Shown here: positions 8,635 to 16,718 of the stretch, one piece after another
Layout: each line of letters starts with the position of its first letter
Position numbering within the stretch: position 1 is the stretch's first letter
From: an uncultured Collinsella sp.
Lineage (GTDB): Bacteria; Actinomycetota; Coriobacteriia; Coriobacteriales; Coriobacteriaceae
NCBI GenBank assembly: GCA_900540895.1
Contig: UQHV01000004.1
Span: 59,415-123,414 of the forward strand
DNA length: 64,000 nucleotides
Direction of reading: 5' to 3'
Program-made: the position numbers and the translations under genes
The notes under the pieces: generated by a model
What the model was told of the DNA's origin: nothing
Database searches by the model: none
Seen by the model: only the letters and a program-made list of their open reading frames with translations

Positions 8635-8670
8635 AAGGCGTCCGGGTCCACACGGCCCGGGCGCCTTTTT
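8635..8670 (+). terminator. Rho-independent terminator after ldh
   Basis: AAGGCG plus CCGGG (8635-8646) pairs with CCCGG plus CGCCTT (8656-8667), followed by a T run. Confidence 0.9.
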
Positions 8671-8700
8671 GGTGCAAAGTAACCTGACCCCAATGCACCA
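8669..8700. repeat. Imperfect palindromic repeat, copy 1
   Basis: TTGGTGCA ... TGCACCA with a centre of AAAGTAACCTGACCCCAA. A nearly identical copy lies at 9882-9914, so the DUF2974 gene is bracketed by direct copies. The two differ at about three internal bases while the TGGTGCA/TGCACCA arms are conserved. Confidence 0.75.
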
Positions 8701-8717
8701 TAGTTGATGGGAGGGCC

Positions 8718-9878
8718 ATGTCGGATTCGCCTAATTTTTTGACCTATGCCCAGACAGCGTTTGATCCGTTTGAGGAACGGCCGTTCTGCGCGGTGGATAG
8801 CCTGGTCTTTGCGTGGTTGTCCTATTTGCGTTTGCCGGGTGATATGGCGGAGCTGACGAACTGGCAGGGCCTAGACGTACGCGAGCTGCTGCGCGCCGAG
8901 TGCTACCAAGACATGATTGGCGACCTGTGGGATCCGGAGGGGAGTCGTGCCCTGTTGGAGGCTGTGGCAGCAAGCCCTCGCTACCGTGGCGTTCGTGTTT
9001 GCGGCTATCGTAGCGTGAGTGATGCCGAGACAACGGAGCAGTTTGCGGCCATGACGTTCCGATTTCCGGCGGGGTTTAGCTATCTTGCCTTCCGGGGGAC
9101 CGACAGCACGATTGTGGGCTGGAAAGAGGACTTTAACATGGCGTTCCGGTGTCCTGTGCCGGCCCAGGAATCCGCGGCGCGTTATGTAGACGAGGCGGCG
9201 GATGCGATTGACGGGCCGCTTTTGTGCGGAGGTCATTCCAAGGGTGGAAACCTTGCGGTGTACGGTGCGGCGATGTGCCCCGATGTCGCCCGTGAGCGAA
9301 TCGAACGGGCGTATTCCCATGATGGTCCGGGCTTCGTCGAGGAGTTTCTGAGCGGCAACGCCTTCGCCGATCTATCCGGTCGAATCGACAAGACGCTACC
9401 TCGGTCGTCGATCTTTGGCATGATGTTCGAGACACAGGAGGACTATGCCATCGTTGAGAGCACCGAGTTCAGCCTGCTTCAGCATAATCCCTTTAGCTGG
9501 GTGGTTGATGGTCGCGACTTCGTGTACTGTGAGCGCCTGTCCGCCGGTGCTCGATACGTTGATGGCTCCATTCGCGAGATGCTGCTTGCGGTGTCGCCTA
9601 ACGAGCGCGAGCGTTTTGTAGATGCGTTGTTCTCCGTGCTTGAGGCTACGGGTGCTGAGCGGTTTGCGGATATCGCTGGGAATCTGCGCGAGAGCCTGCC
9701 CGTGATGCTCCAGGCTGCGCAAGGCTTTGACAAGGATACGCGACGCTTTGTCTCGCAGACTATCGTTGCGATTCTTAAGTGTGCGCTTCTGCCCAAACGT
9801 CCCCAGATCGACATGCCCGCTGCCGGCAAGAGCTTGGCAGAACAGCTCGAGGCTTGGCAGTCCGAGCTCCTGCGCTAA
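8718..9878 (+). CDS. DUF2974 (Mbeg1-like) alpha/beta-hydrolase
   Basis: 386 residues. The nucleophile elbow GGHSKGGNLAVYGA contains the catalytic-type serine in G-H-S-K-G, preceded by FSYLAFRGTDSTIVGWKEDF, the oxyanion strand and turn typical of lipase-like DUF2974 proteins. No signal peptide. The ATG at 8718 follows GGGAGGG. The gene stands alone, with a copy of the same palindromic repeat on each side, so it could be a small moved cassette, although its base composition matches its neighbours. The substrate is unknown; lipid or acyl-ester hydrolysis is only a fold-based guess. Confidence 0.8.
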   Translation: MSDSPNFLTYAQTAFDPFEERPFCAVDSLVFAWLSYLRLPGDMAELTNWQGLDVRELLRAECYQDMIGDLWDPEGSRALLEAVAASPRYRGVRVCGYRSVSDAETTEQFAAMTFRFPAGFSYLAFRGTDSTIVGWKEDFNMAFRCPVPAQESAARYVDEAADAIDGPLLCGGHSKGGNLAVYGAAMCPDVARERIERAYSHDGPGFVEEFLSGNAFADLSGRIDKTLPRSSIFGMMFETQEDYAIVESTEFSLLQHNPFSWVVDGRDFVYCERLSAGARYVDGSIREMLLAVSPNERERFVDALFSVLEATGAERFADIAGNLRESLPVMLQAAQGFDKDTRRFVSQTIVAILKCALLPKRPQIDMPAAGKSLAEQLEAWQSELLR

Positions 9879-9881
9879 CCA

Positions 9882-9914
9882 TTGGTGCAAAGCAACCTGT
9901 CCCCGATGCACCAA
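9882..9914. repeat. Imperfect palindromic repeat, copy 2
   Basis: TTGGTGCA ... TGCACCAA with a centre of AAGCAACCTGTCCCCGA, matching the copy at 8669-8700. It lies 4 nt after the DUF2974 stop. Confidence 0.75.
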
Positions 9915-9989
9915 TCTTCGATGCGCCTGGGGCGGGATCGACCGCTATACTGGTTCGTGCCGAAATCGATCTAGAACGGAATGCCGTAT

Positions 9990-10994
9990 ATGAAAATCAA
10001 TCACGCGATTCTGCATATCCTGGACTTTGACTCTGCCGTCAACGTTATGAGCCAGCGCGAGCTCGATATCGAGAGCCGCACCGTGCGTAATTTCGTAACC
10101 ACGCACCTGCGGCGCGCTCGTACCTCGGCTGATAACAAGCGTGCCACGTTTGCCGAGAACTCCGCATTCGGCGGCGAGCTCAAGGGCTATTTCTTTGGTG
10201 AGCGTGAGTTCGTGGATCTGTCTCAGCAGATTGCGGAGTTCATCTCTTCCGAACTTACCAAGGCCGAGAAAGCCGAGTCCACTGACGTGCTTGTGGCGGA
10301 CTTTGATGACGATGAGGATGCCCGCTGGTTTGCCGTGATGCTGCTGGGCTCCAAGCAGGCTTTTATGCACGAGGTGGGTCGCGAAGAGGGCGAGGTGCGC
10401 AACGACATTGCGCGCCACTACGCCATTCTGCCGAATCCCTCGCAAAAGGTGCCGAGCTATGCAATCGTGCGTGCAAGCACCATGGAGATCGGCTATGTGG
10501 ATAAGAAGCGCAAGATTGCCGGCGAGGATCGCATGCTCATTCCCGATGGCCTGCTGCAGTGCGACACGGGGGTATCGGGCAAGGAGGTCATCGACACCGT
10601 GACGCGTGTGGTCGAGGAAGTCGCCGAGGAGCACGGTGCCAACACGGCTGTAGCACTCGCCAAGGTTAAGGCTGCTGTTGCCGAGAAAGTTGAGGATGAC
10701 GAGGAACTGCCCCCTTGGGATATCGTCGATGAGGTCTTTGAGGACGAGCCGGTTATCAAGGAGAGCGTGCGCGCGGCACTGACTGAGGAGAAGGTGCCTG
10801 AGCGTGTGCCCGTGGAGCGCAAGCAGGTCGAACGCGCGGCGGTGCGCAACCACAAGATCCGTACCGACACGGGCATCGAGATCAGCTTCCCGGCCGAGAT
10901 GGGTTCGAACTCTGAGTACATCGAGTTTGTCAACGAGCCCAACGGCCTCATCTCCATCGAGCTCAAGAACATCGGAAGTATTGAGAATCGATAA
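9990..10994 (+). CDS. Nucleoid-associated protein, NdpA/YejK family
   Basis: 334 residues. The opening KINHAILHILDFDSAVNVMS with 'ELDIES-RTVRNFVTTHLRRA' matches the NdpA (PF04245) nucleoid-associated family, and the middle (FGGELKGYFFGEREFVDLSQQIA) continues it. The C-terminal third is acidic (EDDEELPPWDIVDEVFEDE). An ATG at 9981 sits directly against the GGA that could serve as ribosome binding site, so the ATG at 9990 is preferred. Stand-alone gene ending in a terminator shared with the convergent dap operon. A DNA-binding role follows from the family only. Confidence 0.8.
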   Translation: MKINHAILHILDFDSAVNVMSQRELDIESRTVRNFVTTHLRRARTSADNKRATFAENSAFGGELKGYFFGEREFVDLSQQIAEFISSELTKAEKAESTDVLVADFDDDEDARWFAVMLLGSKQAFMHEVGREEGEVRNDIARHYAILPNPSQKVPSYAIVRASTMEIGYVDKKRKIAGEDRMLIPDGLLQCDTGVSGKEVIDTVTRVVEEVAEEHGANTAVALAKVKAAVAEKVEDDEELPPWDIVDEVFEDEPVIKESVRAALTEEKVPERVPVERKQVERAAVRNHKIRTDTGIEISFPAEMGSNSEYIEFVNEPNGLISIELKNIGSIENR

Positions 10995-11011
10995 ACTGCT
11001 CTTGGACGTTG

Positions 11012-11056
11012 CAAAAAACAAAGGCCGAAGCCTTTTGGGACTTCGGCCTTTTTTGT
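11012..11056. terminator. Bidirectional terminator
   Basis: AAGGCCGAAG (11021-11030) pairs with CTTCGGCCTT (11041-11050), with A run before and T run after, so it can act for the gene on the left and, less directly, for the minus-strand dap operon. Confidence 0.85.
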
Positions 11057-11078
11057 TTTCGGCTTGGTTGCTGACATT

Positions 11079-11205
11079 GCGCCGCAGGTTGAGCTCACGT
11101 CAGCGAAAACGCCCCTAAGCGAGCAAGGTGACGTGAAAGAGGAGGGAAGCGTACTTTGGGTACGCGACCGACGATTGAACGTCAGATTGCCGCTTAGGGG
11201 CGTTT
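11079..11205 (+). repeat. Structured repeat family 1, copy A (possible ncRNA)
   Basis: Outer 15-bp perfect stem 11107-11121 / 11191-11205 (AAACGCCCCTAAGCG and its complement). Inside it are GCAA/TTGC, an asymmetric GG/GA internal loop, and TGACGT/ACGTCA. The conserved GAAAGAGGAG follows, then an apical hairpin GCGTAC/GTACGC, then CGACGATTGA. The same layout with different paired bases occurs at 27285-27385 and, inverted, at 58695-58820. Copies A and C also share 5' flank GCGCCGCAGGTTGAGC. Open reading frames across it are not credible genes. Confidence 0.75.
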
Positions 11206-11218
11206 GCAGCGTCGAGCC

Positions 11219-11246
11219 GTTACGCGGTTTGGCAAAACCGCGTAAC
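11219..11246 (-). terminator. Hairpin directly after dapH
   Basis: 12-bp perfect stem GTTACGCGGTTT (11219-11230) / AAACCGCGTAAC (11235-11246), three bases after the dapH stop on the minus strand. It has no T tract, so it may be an RNA-stabilising 3' hairpin rather than a classical terminator. Confidence 0.5.
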
Positions 11247-11248
11247 TT

Positions 11249-11968
11249 CTACAGCTGGCGCAGGCCCTCTTCCAGGCCGGTCTTGCTGTCGGTCTTCTCG
11301 TCGCGCATCTTGATGGCGCGGGCGGGGACACCGGCCACGACGGCGCCGGCGGGGACGTCCTCGACGCACACGGCGCCGGCGGCAACTACAGCACCCTTGC
11401 CCACGTGCACGCCTTCCAGGACCACGGCGTTTGCGCCGATCATGACATCGTCCTCGATGATGACGGGCGTGGCGCTGGCGGGCTCCACAACGCCTGCCAG
11501 CACGGTGCCGGCGCCGATGTGGCAGTTCTTGCCCACGGTGGCGCGACCGCCCAGCACGGCGCCCATATCGATCATGGAACCCTCGCCGATAACGGAGCCG
11601 ATGTTGATGATGGCGCCCATCATGATGACGGCACGGTCGCCAATCTCGACGCGGTCGCGGATGATCGCGCCCGGCTCGATGCGGGCGTTGATGCCCTTAA
11701 GGTCGAGCATGGGCACGGCGGAGTTGCGGCAATCGTTTTCAACGTCGTAGTAATCGATGGAATCGGCATTGGCGTCCAGGATGGTCTTGAGCTCGTCCCA
11801 GTCGCCAAAGACGGTCTTGCCGCGACGGCCGCCGTAGACATGTGCGTCGCCCCAGGCAACCTTCATGCCCGGCTTCTCGCGCACGTACAGCTTGACGGGC
11901 GTCTTTTTGGGCGCGGTGGCGATGTAGTTGATAATCTCCTGTGCATCCATCTCGGCTGCGTTGCTCAT
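11249..11968 (-). CDS. dapH: Tetrahydrodipicolinate N-acetyltransferase
   Basis: 239 residues. An N-terminal DapH-type domain (DAQEIINYIATAPKKTPVK, then FGDWDELKTIL) precedes a left-handed beta-helix of hexapeptide repeats (ARIEPGAIIRDRVEIGDRAV, IGEGSMIDMGAVLGGRA, VGKNCHIGAGTVLAGV). This is the signature of the enzyme that acetylates tetrahydrodipicolinate with acetyl-CoA in the acetylase branch of DAP/lysine synthesis. The ATG at 11968 follows AAAGGAGAG. Last gene of the riboswitch-controlled operon, 39 nt after dapB. A succinylase (DapD) is excluded by length and N-terminus. Confidence 0.93.
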   Translation of the reverse strand: MSNAAEMDAQEIINYIATAPKKTPVKLYVREKPGMKVAWGDAHVYGGRRGKTVFGDWDELKTILDANADSIDYYDVENDCRNSAVPMLDLKGINARIEPGAIIRDRVEIGDRAVIMMGAIINIGSVIGEGSMIDMGAVLGGRATVGKNCHIGAGTVLAGVVEPASATPVIIEDDVMIGANAVVLEGVHVGKGAVVAAGAVCVEDVPAGAVVAGVPARAIKMRDEKTDSKTGLEEGLRQL

Positions 11969-12007
11969 TTGCTATCTCTCCTTTGGGTGGATTCGGTTGA
12001 TACCTGG

Positions 12008-12748
12008 TTAGGCAAACATGACCTTGTCGAACGTATAGAAGCCGGGTTCGCGGGTGACGAGCTTCTGCGCGGCTGCCAAGGCGCCGTTGACAAAGATCTG
12101 ACGGCTCGTGGCGCGGTGGGTGAGCGTGACCTCCTCGTCCTGGCCAAAGAAGCTCACCTCGTGCACGCCGGCGACGGTGCCGCCGCGCAGCGAGTGCATA
12201 CCGATTTCCTTGGGATCGCGTGCTCCGCACATGCCCTCGCGGCCATAGACGGGGTGGTAGCCTGCCTCGGGCTCGGCTTCGACGACGGCGTCGAGCAGTA
12301 GCTTGGCAGTGCCGCTGGGGGCGTCGACCTTTTGGTTGTGGTGCGTCTCGACGATTTCGCAGTCAAAGCCGGGCAGCTCGCGTGTAGCCTGCGCTACCAG
12401 ATGGCGCAGGGCTGCGATACCGATGGAGTAATTGCCCGAGTGCATAACGCGGGTGTTCTGGCCCAGCTCACGCAGGCGGTCCATCTGCTCGGGGGTGTAG
12501 CCTGTGGTGCCTGAGACCAACGCCGCGCCCGTGCGCTCGACATAGGCGACGACGGCGTCGAAGGTCGCGACGTTCGAGAAGTCGATGATGACGTCGGCAG
12601 CCGGTGCGTTCTCGAGCTCGCTCAAATCGAAGCCAATCTGGGCCACGATATCAAAAACGGGCTGCCCGGCGGCGTCGACAATGCCTTCGGCGGTAGTGCG
12701 GATGAGCGAGCCCATGCGGCCCGTTCCCATAATGACGGTCTTAATCAA
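12008..12748 (-). CDS. dapB: 4-hydroxy-tetrahydrodipicolinate reductase
   Basis: 246 residues. The N-terminal nucleotide-binding motif is KTVIMGTGRMGSLI, a variant of G-x-G-x-M-G. The family motifs VIIDFSNV, VSGTTGYTPEQ, SGNYSIGIAALRHLV and DCEIVETHHNQKVDAPSGTA include the catalytic histidine pair HH and substrate lysine in HHNQKVDAPSGT. It reduces the DapA product in the lysine/DAP pathway. The start codon overlaps the end of the lysA-dapA frame by 8 nt, implying translational coupling. 246 residues is a normal length. Confidence 0.94.
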   Translation of the reverse strand: MIKTVIMGTGRMGSLIRTTAEGIVDAAGQPVFDIVAQIGFDLSELENAPAADVIIDFSNVATFDAVVAYVERTGAALVSGTTGYTPEQMDRLRELGQNTRVMHSGNYSIGIAALRHLVAQATRELPGFDCEIVETHHNQKVDAPSGTAKLLLDAVVEAEPEAGYHPVYGREGMCGARDPKEIGMHSLRGGTVAGVHEVSFFGQDEEVTLTHRATSRQIFVNGALAAAQKLVTREPGFYTFDKVMFA

Positions 12749-15050
12749 GTAGACCAGCTCCCTTCAGAGCATCGGTAAGTGCGGCTCGCGTGTCGTCTGC
12801 CATGGGGCACAGCGGCATACGGTAGTTTGCCTCGATCATGCCCATCTGGGCGAGCGCTTCCTTGACGGGGATGGGGTTGACCTCGCTAAAGAGGGCGTTG
12901 ATGAGCGGCTGGCCGGCAATCTGGATATCGCGGGCGCGCGCTACGTCGCCGTCCAGATAAGCGCGGCACATGTCGTGTACAAGCTGCGGCTGCACGTCGG
13001 CCCACACGCTGATGGTGCCCGAAGCGCCCAGGCTCATGAGCGGCACTGTGAGTGCATCCTCGCCCGAGTACATGCGGAAATCGTCGGACAGCAGGTGGGC
13101 GATCTTGGCCGCGTAGGCGACGTTGCCCGAGGCCTCCTTGATGCCCATGATATTGGGGTGCGCGGCTAGGCGCTCTACGTTGCGCTCGCTGATACCGCAG
13201 CCGCAGCGGCCGGGGATGTTGTACAGGATGCAGGGGATGTCAACGGCATCGGCGACGGTCTTAAAGTGCTGATAGATACCCTCTTCGTTGGACTTGTTGT
13301 AGTAGGGGGTAATGAGCAGCAGGCCGTCGGCTCCCAAGCCCTGGTAAGTAAGCGACTTGGTGAGCATGGTCTGCGTGGAGTTGGAGCCTGAGCCGGCGAT
13401 GACGGGGACGCGTCCTGCAACATGCTTGACCACGGCGGCGACGACGGAGTTGTCCTCGTCATCGGTCATCGTGGCGCTCTCGCCGGTGGTGCCCAGGGTG
13501 AGAATGGCGTCGGTGCCATTTTGCAAGTGGAAATCGATAAGGCGCTCGAGCGCGTCAAAGTCGACACTGCCGTCCTTTTTAAACGGCGTAACCAGGGCGA
13601 CGATTGAGCCCTCGAGATTGCGGATGTCCATGTTCTTCTCCTTCGCCTCCGCGATCTGGATGCGTTTGTTCCATTGAGCTGCGACTGCCAGGCGCTCGTC
13701 TTGGGCGCGACGGCGGGCGCTTTCGGCGCGCGACTTGGCCAGCAGCTCTCGGCCGCACGGCAGCACGTCGAGCGTGGAAAAGTAATCGCCCGGGCGCTCG
13801 GCGCGGCGGATGAGGTCGGCCGCGCCATCGGGGCGCAGCAGGACCTCGGCGGAGCGCAGACGTCCGTTGTAGTTGTAGCCCATGGAGTAGCCATGCGCAC
13901 CGGTATCGTGGATTACAAGCAGGTCACCCATGTCGATATGCGGCAGCTCGCGGTCGATGGCGAACTTGTCGTTGTTTTCGCACAGGTTGCCCGTGATATC
14001 GTACGTGTTCGTGACGGGAGCTGCGGACTTGTCGGGGCCACCCGGCTGGCCCATCACTGTAACGTGGTGGCAAGCGCCATACATGGCAGGACGAATGAGG
14101 TCGACGGCACTTGCGTCCACGCCGATATAGTCTTTGTAGATCCGCTTTTCGTGAATGGCCTTGGTGACCAGGCACCCGTAGGGGCCCATCATAAAGCGGC
14201 CCATCTCGGTGCAGATCGCCACATCGCCCATGCCGGCGGGAACCAGGATCTCGTCGTAGGCCGCGTGTACACCCTCGCCGATGGCGTGGATGTCATTGGC
14301 CTGCTGCTCGGGCAGGTAGGGGATACCCACACCGCCGGACAGATTGATAAAGGCGACATGTGCACCGGTCTCGCGCTCCAGGCGCACGGCAAGTTCAAAG
14401 AGGATTCGCGCGAGCTTGGGGTAGTAATCGTTGGTGACGGTGTTGCTGGCAAGGAAGGCATGGATGCCAAAGTCCTCGGCGCCCTTGGCCTTGAGCATGC
14501 GGAAGGCATCAAAGAGCTGCTCGGTGGTCATGCCGTACTTGGAATCGCCCGGGTTGTCCATAATGCCGTTGGAAAGCTGGAACAGGCCGCCCGGGTTAAA
14601 ACGGCAGCTCACCGTCTTGGGGATGGGTCCCGCGACGCGCTCGTAAAACTCAATGTGGCTGATATCGTCGAAGTTGACGATGGCGCCCAACTTGTCGGCA
14701 AGCTCAAAGTCTGCCGCCGGCGTGTCGTTGGACGAGAACATGATGTCATGGCCGGTGATGCCCAGCGAGCGGGCGATCATGAGCTCGGTATAGCTCGAGC
14801 AATCGCAGCCGCAGCCGTATTCGTTGAGAATTGAGATAAGGGCCGGGTTGGGGTTGGCCTTGACGGCAAAGTACTCCTTAAACCCCGGGTTCCACGCAAA
14901 GGCGTCGCGCACTTCTTGCATGTTGCGGCGGATACCCGCCTCGTCGTATAGATGAAACGGCGTGGGGAACTGCTCGACGATATGCTCGAGTGTCTCCTTG
15001 TCCACAAACGGCTGCTTGGCCGCATATGCCTCGTTGGGGGTCAATGCCAT
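12741..15050 (-). CDS. lysA-dapA: In-frame fusion: diaminopimelate decarboxylase (LysA) plus dihydrodipicolinate synthase (DapA)
   Basis: One 769-residue frame with no stop between two enzymes. Residues about 25-450 are LysA: PLP lysine K64 in FAVKANPNP, CDCSSYTELMIA, the glycine-rich INLSGGVGIPY, and TYDITGNLCENNDKF/GDLLVIHDTGAHGYSMG. A basic, alanine/arginine-rich linker (about 450-473) leads to DapA from residue 474 (MDIRNLEGSIVALVTPF), with TLGTTGESATM, ITPYYNKSN and the Schiff-base lysine in GIKEASGN. The ATG at 13631-13629 has AAGGAGAA seven bases upstream, so DapA may also be made separately as a normal 296-residue protein. LysA would then exist only as the fusion. First gene after the lysine riboswitch. 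Confidence 0.9.
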   Translation of the reverse strand: MALTPNEAYAAKQPFVDKETLEHIVEQFPTPFHLYDEAGIRRNMQEVRDAFAWNPGFKEYFAVKANPNPALISILNEYGCGCDCSSYTELMIARSLGITGHDIMFSSNDTPAADFELADKLGAIVNFDDISHIEFYERVAGPIPKTVSCRFNPGGLFQLSNGIMDNPGDSKYGMTTEQLFDAFRMLKAKGAEDFGIHAFLASNTVTNDYYPKLARILFELAVRLERETGAHVAFINLSGGVGIPYLPEQQANDIHAIGEGVHAAYDEILVPAGMGDVAICTEMGRFMMGPYGCLVTKAIHEKRIYKDYIGVDASAVDLIRPAMYGACHHVTVMGQPGGPDKSAAPVTNTYDITGNLCENNDKFAIDRELPHIDMGDLLVIHDTGAHGYSMGYNYNGRLRSAEVLLRPDGAADLIRRAERPGDYFSTLDVLPCGRELLAKSRAESARRRAQDERLAVAAQWNKRIQIAEAKEKNMDIRNLEGSIVALVTPFKKDGSVDFDALERLIDFHLQNGTDAILTLGTTGESATMTDDEDNSVVAAVVKHVAGRVPVIAGSGSNSTQTMLTKSLTYQGLGADGLLLITPYYNKSNEEGIYQHFKTVADAVDIPCILYNIPGRCGCGISERNVERLAAHPNIMGIKEASGNVAYAAKIAHLLSDDFRMYSGEDALTVPLMSLGASGTISVWADVQPQLVHDMCRAYLDGDVARARDIQIAGQPLINALFSEVNPIPVKEALAQMGMIEANYRMPLCPMADDTRAALTDALKGAGLLD

Positions 15051-15134
15051 GTCCCGTAAACCTCGCTATCCAGACGGCGCCATCTGCGCATCGAATCCGC
15101 ATAGCGTGGACCCAATGTCCGGATAGCGCTCCCG

Positions 15135-15285
15135 CATTGCTGCAGACAGTCCTGCGAGTGTTTCCCGCAGGCCCACCAGGCTGTTCGTGCCCGAAAAACC
15201 CAGTTCGGCGGGTTTCGCCTCCCCGCGGGGTCAAAGTCTGCCGACTCGCCCGCGGCTCTTCGTGCCCGCGCCTCTATCAAGTGGT
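15135..15285 (-). promoter_or_regulatory. Lysine riboswitch (L box)
   Basis: Read on the minus strand, the leader shows the L-box core in order: GATAGAGGCGCGG, AAGAG, GGGCGAGTCGGCAG, GGGGAGGCGAAACCCGCCGAA, CTGGG, and the closing GGACTGTCTGC. Downstream, CGCTATCCGGA pairs with TCTGGATAGCG next to the start region of lysA-dapA, which would place the GAGGT ribosome binding site beside a switchable helix. Control of translation is therefore more likely than a terminator, since no T run follows. Lysine should repress the whole lysA-dapA-dapB-dapH operon. Confidence 0.88.
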
Positions 15286-15289
15286 AAAG

Positions 15290-15318
15290 ACCCTACCACG
15301 TTGCACTTTACCAAACAA
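15290..15318 (-). promoter_or_regulatory. Predicted promoter of the lysA-dapA operon
   Basis: Minus strand -35 TTGTTT (15318-15313), 17-nt spacer, -10 TAGGGT (15295-15290), placing transcription start just before the riboswitch. Confidence 0.5.
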
Positions 15319-15428
15319 GAGTATTCGTATATAACGTTTAAAAAATGCAGCATCATGCTAGAAACGAGGGCGCCACAATCCTGCGTCACAATAGGTGACA
15401 ACTGAGTTGCCCCATGAAAGGAATCCCC

Positions 15429-16616
15429 ATGACCGAGCTCCAAGAACTCCGTCGCTATCGTCGCGACCTGCATCGCATTCCGGAGCTCGACTTCGATCTT
15501 CCGCAAACTATCGCCTATATCGAGGGCGTGCTCGCTCCGCTTGCCTGCGAGGTGATCCATCCGTGCCCTAGTTGCGTGTGCGCTTTCTTCGACGCTGGCA
15601 CGGGTGCCTCGCATGCCACGGCGATTCGTGCCGATATGGATGCGTTGCCTATTGCGGAGACGACGGGCGCCGCTTTTGCCTCGACGCATCCCGGCAAGAT
15701 GCACGCGTGCGGCCACGACGGGCACATGGCTATGGCCCTCGCGGCGGCAACTTTTGTCGACCGTACGATTCGTGAGCAGCCGGGCGTTATTAAGCGCAAC
15801 GTGCTTTTTGTGTTCCAGCCGGCCGAGGAAACAACCGGTGGCGCTAAGACGGTATGCGAGAGCGGCGTGTTCGAGCGCTACGGGGTCGACCGCATCTTTG
15901 GCTTTCACGTGTGGCCCGATCTTCCTGCCGGTACGCTGGCGAGCTGTCCCGGTCCGCTGCTGGCGCGCTCGAGCGAGACGCACATTCATATCCATGGCAC
16001 GAGCATCCATATCGCCAAGACCTACGGCGTTCCAGTCGAGGAATCACATGACGCAGCGCTGGCGGCGGCAAAGTTTCTGGTTGCCGAGCGCGAGCTGATG
16101 GACGAGCTGGGTGCCGATGAGCCCTGCATCGGTAAGTTTGGCCTGCTGCAGGCCGGCACCGTCTGCAATGCGGTGGCGGGGGAGGCCCATGTTGCCGGTA
16201 GCTTGCGTGTGTTTACGGACGCCATGTTCGACCGTGCGCGCGAGGGCGTACGCCGTGCGCTCGACGAGGCGTGCACCGCAACGGGCTGTACGTACGATCT
16301 CGACTTTGCCGAGGGCTATCCGCCAGTCGATAACGACCCCGAGTTGTTTGCCCACATTGCGCCTGCCTTGCCCGAGCTGCAACTTGTGGACGAGCCGCTG
16401 TTAATTGCCGAGGACTTTGCTTTCTATCAGCGCCATCTGCCGGGCGTGTTCTTCTTGCTGGGCACGGGCGTGCCAGAAGGACAAGAAAACCCGATCGACG
16501 CTGATGACTGCCCAGCCTATGCGATGAGCGCTCTGCATACCGATACCATGCTCTTTGACGAGGAGATTCTTCTCAAAGGCCTCGATGTCTACAAACGATT
16601 GCTTTTGCTTGACTAA
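15429..16616 (+). CDS. M20D metallo-amidohydrolase, probable N-acetyl-DAP deacetylase
   Basis: 395 residues. Metal-binding motifs of M20D amidohydrolases are all present: RRDLHRIPELDFD, AIRADMDALPI, MHACGHDGHMAMAL and VFQPAEETTGGAKT, with ESHDAALAAAKF and IAEDFAFYQRHLPGVFFLLG near the C-terminus. Start at the ATG at 15429, preceded by AAAGGA; an ATG at 15414 is less well placed. It is divergent from the lysA-dapA-dapB-dapH operon, and dapH predicts an acetylated intermediate, so N-acetyl-LL-DAP deacetylase is the favoured role. The same fold also includes hippurate, IAA-amino acid and aminobenzoyl-glutamate hydrolases, which cannot be excluded. Confidence 0.8.
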   Translation: MTELQELRRYRRDLHRIPELDFDLPQTIAYIEGVLAPLACEVIHPCPSCVCAFFDAGTGASHATAIRADMDALPIAETTGAAFASTHPGKMHACGHDGHMAMALAAATFVDRTIREQPGVIKRNVLFVFQPAEETTGGAKTVCESGVFERYGVDRIFGFHVWPDLPAGTLASCPGPLLARSSETHIHIHGTSIHIAKTYGVPVEESHDAALAAAKFLVAERELMDELGADEPCIGKFGLLQAGTVCNAVAGEAHVAGSLRVFTDAMFDRAREGVRRALDEACTATGCTYDLDFAEGYPPVDNDPELFAHIAPALPELQLVDEPLLIAEDFAFYQRHLPGVFFLLGTGVPEGQENPIDADDCPAYAMSALHTDTMLFDEEILLKGLDVYKRLLLLD

Positions 16617-16630
16617 GGCGCAAAGGACTA

Positions 16631-16707
16631 TTTGTTCTAGAAAACACGAACAAACGTACGATATAATAGAGATGTAAGTCTATAGAAACGTTTGACGTTA
16701 CTAACGT
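16631..16707 (+). promoter_or_regulatory. higBA promoter and operator-like repeats
   Basis: A perfect TATAAT lies at 16662-16667. Upstream, TTTGTTC (16631-16637) and GAACAAA (16648-16654) form an inverted repeat covering the -35 region. Downstream, ACGTTA-C-TAACGT (16695-16707) is a second palindrome. Both are placed as expected for autoregulation by the antitoxin. Confidence 0.55.
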
Positions 16708-16718
16708 AAGGCGATACT

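Noticed and set aside
11064..11750. 228-codon plus-strand frame over structured repeat A and dapH
   Set aside because: It runs through the repeat's hairpins and antisense to dapH; composition is that of a shadow frame in GC-rich DNA. A similar frame over copy C (58722-58991, minus) is the same artefact.
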